Below, one piece after another: positions 61,188 to 64,000 of a DNA stretch of 64,000 nucleotides. A program made the position numbers and the translations under genes. The stretch spans positions 5,991,137-6,055,136 of the forward strand of contig CM030933.1 in assembly GCA_018136815.1 (NCBI GenBank), in the 5' to 3' direction. The notes beneath the pieces are model-generated. The model searched no databases and was not told the DNA's origin. It saw only the letters and a program-made list of their open reading frames with translations. This stretch comes from Isochrysis galbana. Its lineage: Eukaryota > Haptophyta > Isochrysidales > Isochrysidaceae. The stretch's first letter is position 1. Each line of letters starts with the position of its first letter.

Positions 61188-63563
61188 ATGGCGCGTGCCG
61201 AGACGGCGCTGCTCAAGAAGCTGGTAAAGGACGAGCTTCTCAAGCCTCGACACCGCGCCGATGATCCGACGCTCGTCGCTGAGATGGTGATGCTTGAGCA
61301 AGGCATCGCCTCACGCCTCTCCAACTTGCTGTACCAGCACCGCCGCGCTGCAGACGAGGCGCCACGGACGATCGCCGACCTCGCGCACGCCCACGCGCCT
61401 TCGAACAGTCAGCTGCCCACTAGGGGTGAGGCTAGCGAGCTGAGGCCCGCGGCCCCAGAGCTTCTTGACGTTGTCATCGAGCTGCAGGCACGATGGCAGC
61501 AACGTGTCGAGGGAACTCTGAGGATGCTCTGTTCTGAGCTTGGCATGCCACTTATGACCACGAGTGCAGCAGCTACCAACGGCAAGACTGGTTCCAAAGG
61601 CAGCAGAGCATTACAGATGCGTGGAGTGTACGAGTCGGAGGAGATGCTTGAGGTGATCGCAACGTTGGATCACGGTAACGCCAGTAGTGCACTTTCTGGC
61701 ATCTATGGATTTGGCCTAGTGCCCTTTGAACTTCGTACGCCCAGCCTTGCTGAACTTGTGGACAAATTCGGCGATCTAGCGACAGCAACGCGGCAGGTAT
61801 GATAACCCCCTTCCTCCACATCTCTCATTCTACGTCTGTCATAGCTTGCCCAATACTTCCAAATAGCATTCGCAAATGCTTTTCTAGTGGAATTGAGGGA
61901 AAACCGACATTCCTCTGGTGAATGAAGGGCGACTTAATTAGGCCTCTGGCTTGTGTGATATCAGACTGGCATTGATGATGAATTGCGTGGGTGGTTCAGC
62001 GAGGAGCGCTATCACATGGCCAGGCGCGTGCTGCGTGACGGCCACACTCCGCTCTTACTCCTCTACCTTCGTTGTGGTGCACCGACGGGATTGCGTGGCG
62101 AACTCTGGGCTCGTGCACTCGGGGTTGAGTTCGACCAGCGCGGGCTCTTGCACTATTTAGCGTTAGCAGCCGAGGTACAGCGAGTTGCGCAGGTGCGCCC
62201 TAATGATGGCGGGTTCCTTATGATTTTGATGTGCCATCACACCATCTCAAGCAATTGCAAGATGGTCAAGCCAATTTCTCGAAGGGCAAGCCATAGATAG
62301 TAGAATACAGCTGTTTTTATAAGCGCTTTGCGCCCTGTTCTTCCTGGTCCACAGGCGACTGACTCGGTTGTGAAACGTGACGTCTTCTCACCTTGGAATG
62401 AGGAGGAGTACTTTCTTTTTCGCGAAATGGTGGAAAGTATCGTGGGCTGCTTCTTACGGGATCCAGAAGTGCCCCGAAATGCTGCGGCCCAAGGAGTGCA
62501 AGTCACCGCCACTTCGACCAAGGTGTGCTCACTGTGTCCGGCGTGCGCATCGATGGATCGCAATAAGCCACCGTGCCTACGCTTGAGTTGCCAACAAAAG
62601 TGGAGATCGAACCACTTGTGGCCATTTTGGCACAAGCTTTTCGCAATGCTGCTCCACCTACCCTTCAATAGCTAACCTGTGTGGACATGGCACTTTCCAG
62701 ACTTCTGATCGCACCGCTTGTGGCCAGCTCTGACATGAATCCTTCAAACTGACCTTGCACTCCCTCTGCTATCGCTCATGATCGGCAGACCGGCCGCAAA
62801 TATGCATTCCCTCCCAGTGGCGTGCTTCCGATGCGTGGGCTCGCCTCGTACATCTTCCCCATGTGCTTTTGTTATGATAAACCGGCGGAGCTCTATCTTG
62901 CCTTTCGCGGCCTATGGTGCCGCCATTGGTGCAAGTTGCACGACCTCTCTGCGCGTCCAGGCACTCTTCTTCCCCTCCTCCGCCTCTTCGAGGCGCTGTT
63001 GCAGGAGCTGAATCCGCAGCTTTGCCTTCATCTGACCAAGTTGAATTTGCACCCGACTCGACTAGTATTACGATGGATTCAGTTTGCTTTTGCCTCGTAC
63101 CTCCCCGTCTCCCAACTCCTTTTGCTGTGGGATCGCGTTGTCGGTTTCAACACACTAGAGGTCTTGCCGCTCCTTGCGGTCGCAATCTTGTTATTCCGCT
63201 CAAGGGCAATCCTTCGGTAGGTTGCAACTGTACGCAAATAGACGCATGATAGGACTTGTCTCGGGAAACCAAGGCCTCGCATCACGCAAATCACTACTAC
63301 TATGATCTAAGCGGCGCGAATCGTTTTAGATTGCGTCCTCTTAGACGGCTGTGTGTGTCGTTCACGCATCGATCGCCCATCTCATTGTTCTTCACAGGGC
63401 TCAAAGTGCAGACGAGGTTCTTCTGGTCTTCTCAGATGGCTCGCAATTGCGCGTCGTGCCCCTTTTACAAGCCGTTCTCTACTCGCCTTCGTCCCTTGTG
63501 CAAACAGAAACGTCATCTGCAGATGGCAAGCCTAAGCGTGAAAATTCGAAGCGTTCTTTGTAA
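61188..63563 (+). CDS. TBC1D19: TBC1D19-type TBC-domain protein
   Basis: Five exons in phase, 61188-61796, 61965-62192, 62355-62522, 62789-63216, 63398-63563, give 532 residues (human TBC1D19 has 526). The N-terminal 200 residues are helical (ALLKKLVKDELLKPRHRADD). The TBC domain spans about 260-480: PTGLRGELWARALGVEF, DVFSPWNEEEYFLFREMVES, SGVLPMRGLASYIFPMCFCY, AFRGLWCRHWCKLHDLSARP, LLPLLRLFEALLQELNPQL, RWIQFAFASYLPVSQLLLLW DRVVGF in order. The Arg-finger motif IxxDxxR and the YCQ Gln-finger are not preserved (TDSVVKRDVF, SYIFPMC), as in the animal TBC1D19 group, so Rab-GAP activity is doubtful. The C-terminus keeps DGSQLRVVPLLQAVLYSP. Introns are 168, 162, 266 and 181 bases with ordinary GT-AG ends. 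Confidence 0.9.
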
Positions 63564-64000
63564 TGAGACACGTGGTGGTGCGCGAAATCTTTGTTGGTTG
63601 TTGGTCTTTGTTTGGCAATAGAGTCAGGCTGCTAGTCTGCTGTTTGATTGTTTCCGTTGCAGTGATGCCCACTTGCTTCACATTTCAGCGTGGAATACGT
63701 GTGAGGATGGTGCAGGATGCTGAATGCCCGGCCGACCCAATCTTAGATTCGATAATTCGACGATCAAGAGTACGGCTCCAAGGTCCACCGACCACTAACG
63801 CCAACCCGGACCCTTAATTAACTCCGCTTACTGCCAGCGCACCGAAACAGGTGCTTCGGCTCGGTTTCTTCAGTATGTCTCCTCGCAGCTTCGCCCGCAG
63901 GCGATGAGCCGCCGCCGGGGGGGCGCAGGGGGCATGCCGAGACACAATGCGATGGCCCAATCATCCACATGTATGATGATCTAGGCAGTAGGCAGAGGCA
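63564..64000. other. Downstream flank, no gene seen
   Basis: 3' flank of the TBC gene. A short plus-strand frame (63563-63817) has one hydrophobic stretch but overlaps the TBC stop codon and has no family support. Confidence 0.45.

Noticed and set aside
1-64000. tRNA or rRNA genes
   Set aside because: I looked for tRNA arm motifs and conserved rRNA blocks and saw none; a tRNAscan/Rfam run would settle it.

Overview
This is a GC-rich, intron-bearing nuclear segment from a protist, most likely a secondary-plastid alga; a haptophyte is my best guess. The guess rests on a class II fructose-bisphosphate aldolase with a signal-peptide-like presequence, a CPW-WPC domain, several probable GC-AG introns, CT/GA-rich tracts near genes and very heavy repeat load. 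It is inference; no rRNA or organelle marker is present. A 100-base N run at 15001-15100 is an assembly gap.

Genes I could model with consistent splice phases, left to right: a 719-aa ERGIC3/Erv46-type cargo receptor with a CPW-WPC domain in its luminal part (3427-6465, minus); a large multipass membrane protein of unknown family (9643-13491, minus); a small Arg-rich coiled-coil protein (14555-14929); an MDP1-type HAD phosphatase (15212-16175); a LON-substrate-binding-domain protein (17807-19542, minus); an MFS transporter (22228-23953, minus); a glycosyltransferase with a C-terminal WSC domain (26513-29317); splicing factor PRP31 (33869-35299); AP-4 sigma adaptin (37136-37693); LST8 (40738-41928); a prolyl 4-hydroxylase with a ShKT-like N-terminus (43571-44485, minus); an unknown 320-aa protein (46303-47348, minus); class II aldolase (52594-54030, minus); the U-box cyclophilin PPIL2 (54965-56973); a CYTH/RNA-triphosphatase-like protein (58917-59723); and a TBC1D19-type TBC protein (61188-63563). 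These are unrelated housekeeping and secretory-pathway genes. They do not form a functional cluster, but three (ERGIC3-like, AP-4 sigma, TBC1D19-like) act in membrane traffic and two (PRP31, PPIL2) in the spliceosome.

Between them lies dense mobile DNA. There are several hAT transposase remnants, one of them (47.8-50.2 kb) split by a second complete 982-bp hAT-type element with perfect 8-bp target duplications. There is an LTR retrotransposon family seen as two LTR-leader-gag pieces (30.6-32.0 kb and 50.2-51.9 kb) and two LTR fragments. Also present are a recurring protein 3' end ('ELSAPIF...AERLA-stop') at three sites, a palindromic 32-bp satellite-like array at 25.26-25.66 kb, a short inverted-repeat element with a TTGCCTTCATTTGG core, and a repeat family in which one copy holds a two-TM ORF that the other copy lacks. 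An AT-richer island at 32.3-33.5 kb carries an unfamiliar gene whose promoter region is itself a dispersed repeat.

The most interesting single object is the ERGIC3/Erv46-CPW-WPC fusion, which parallels the known PDI-ERV fusions but uses a different luminal module.
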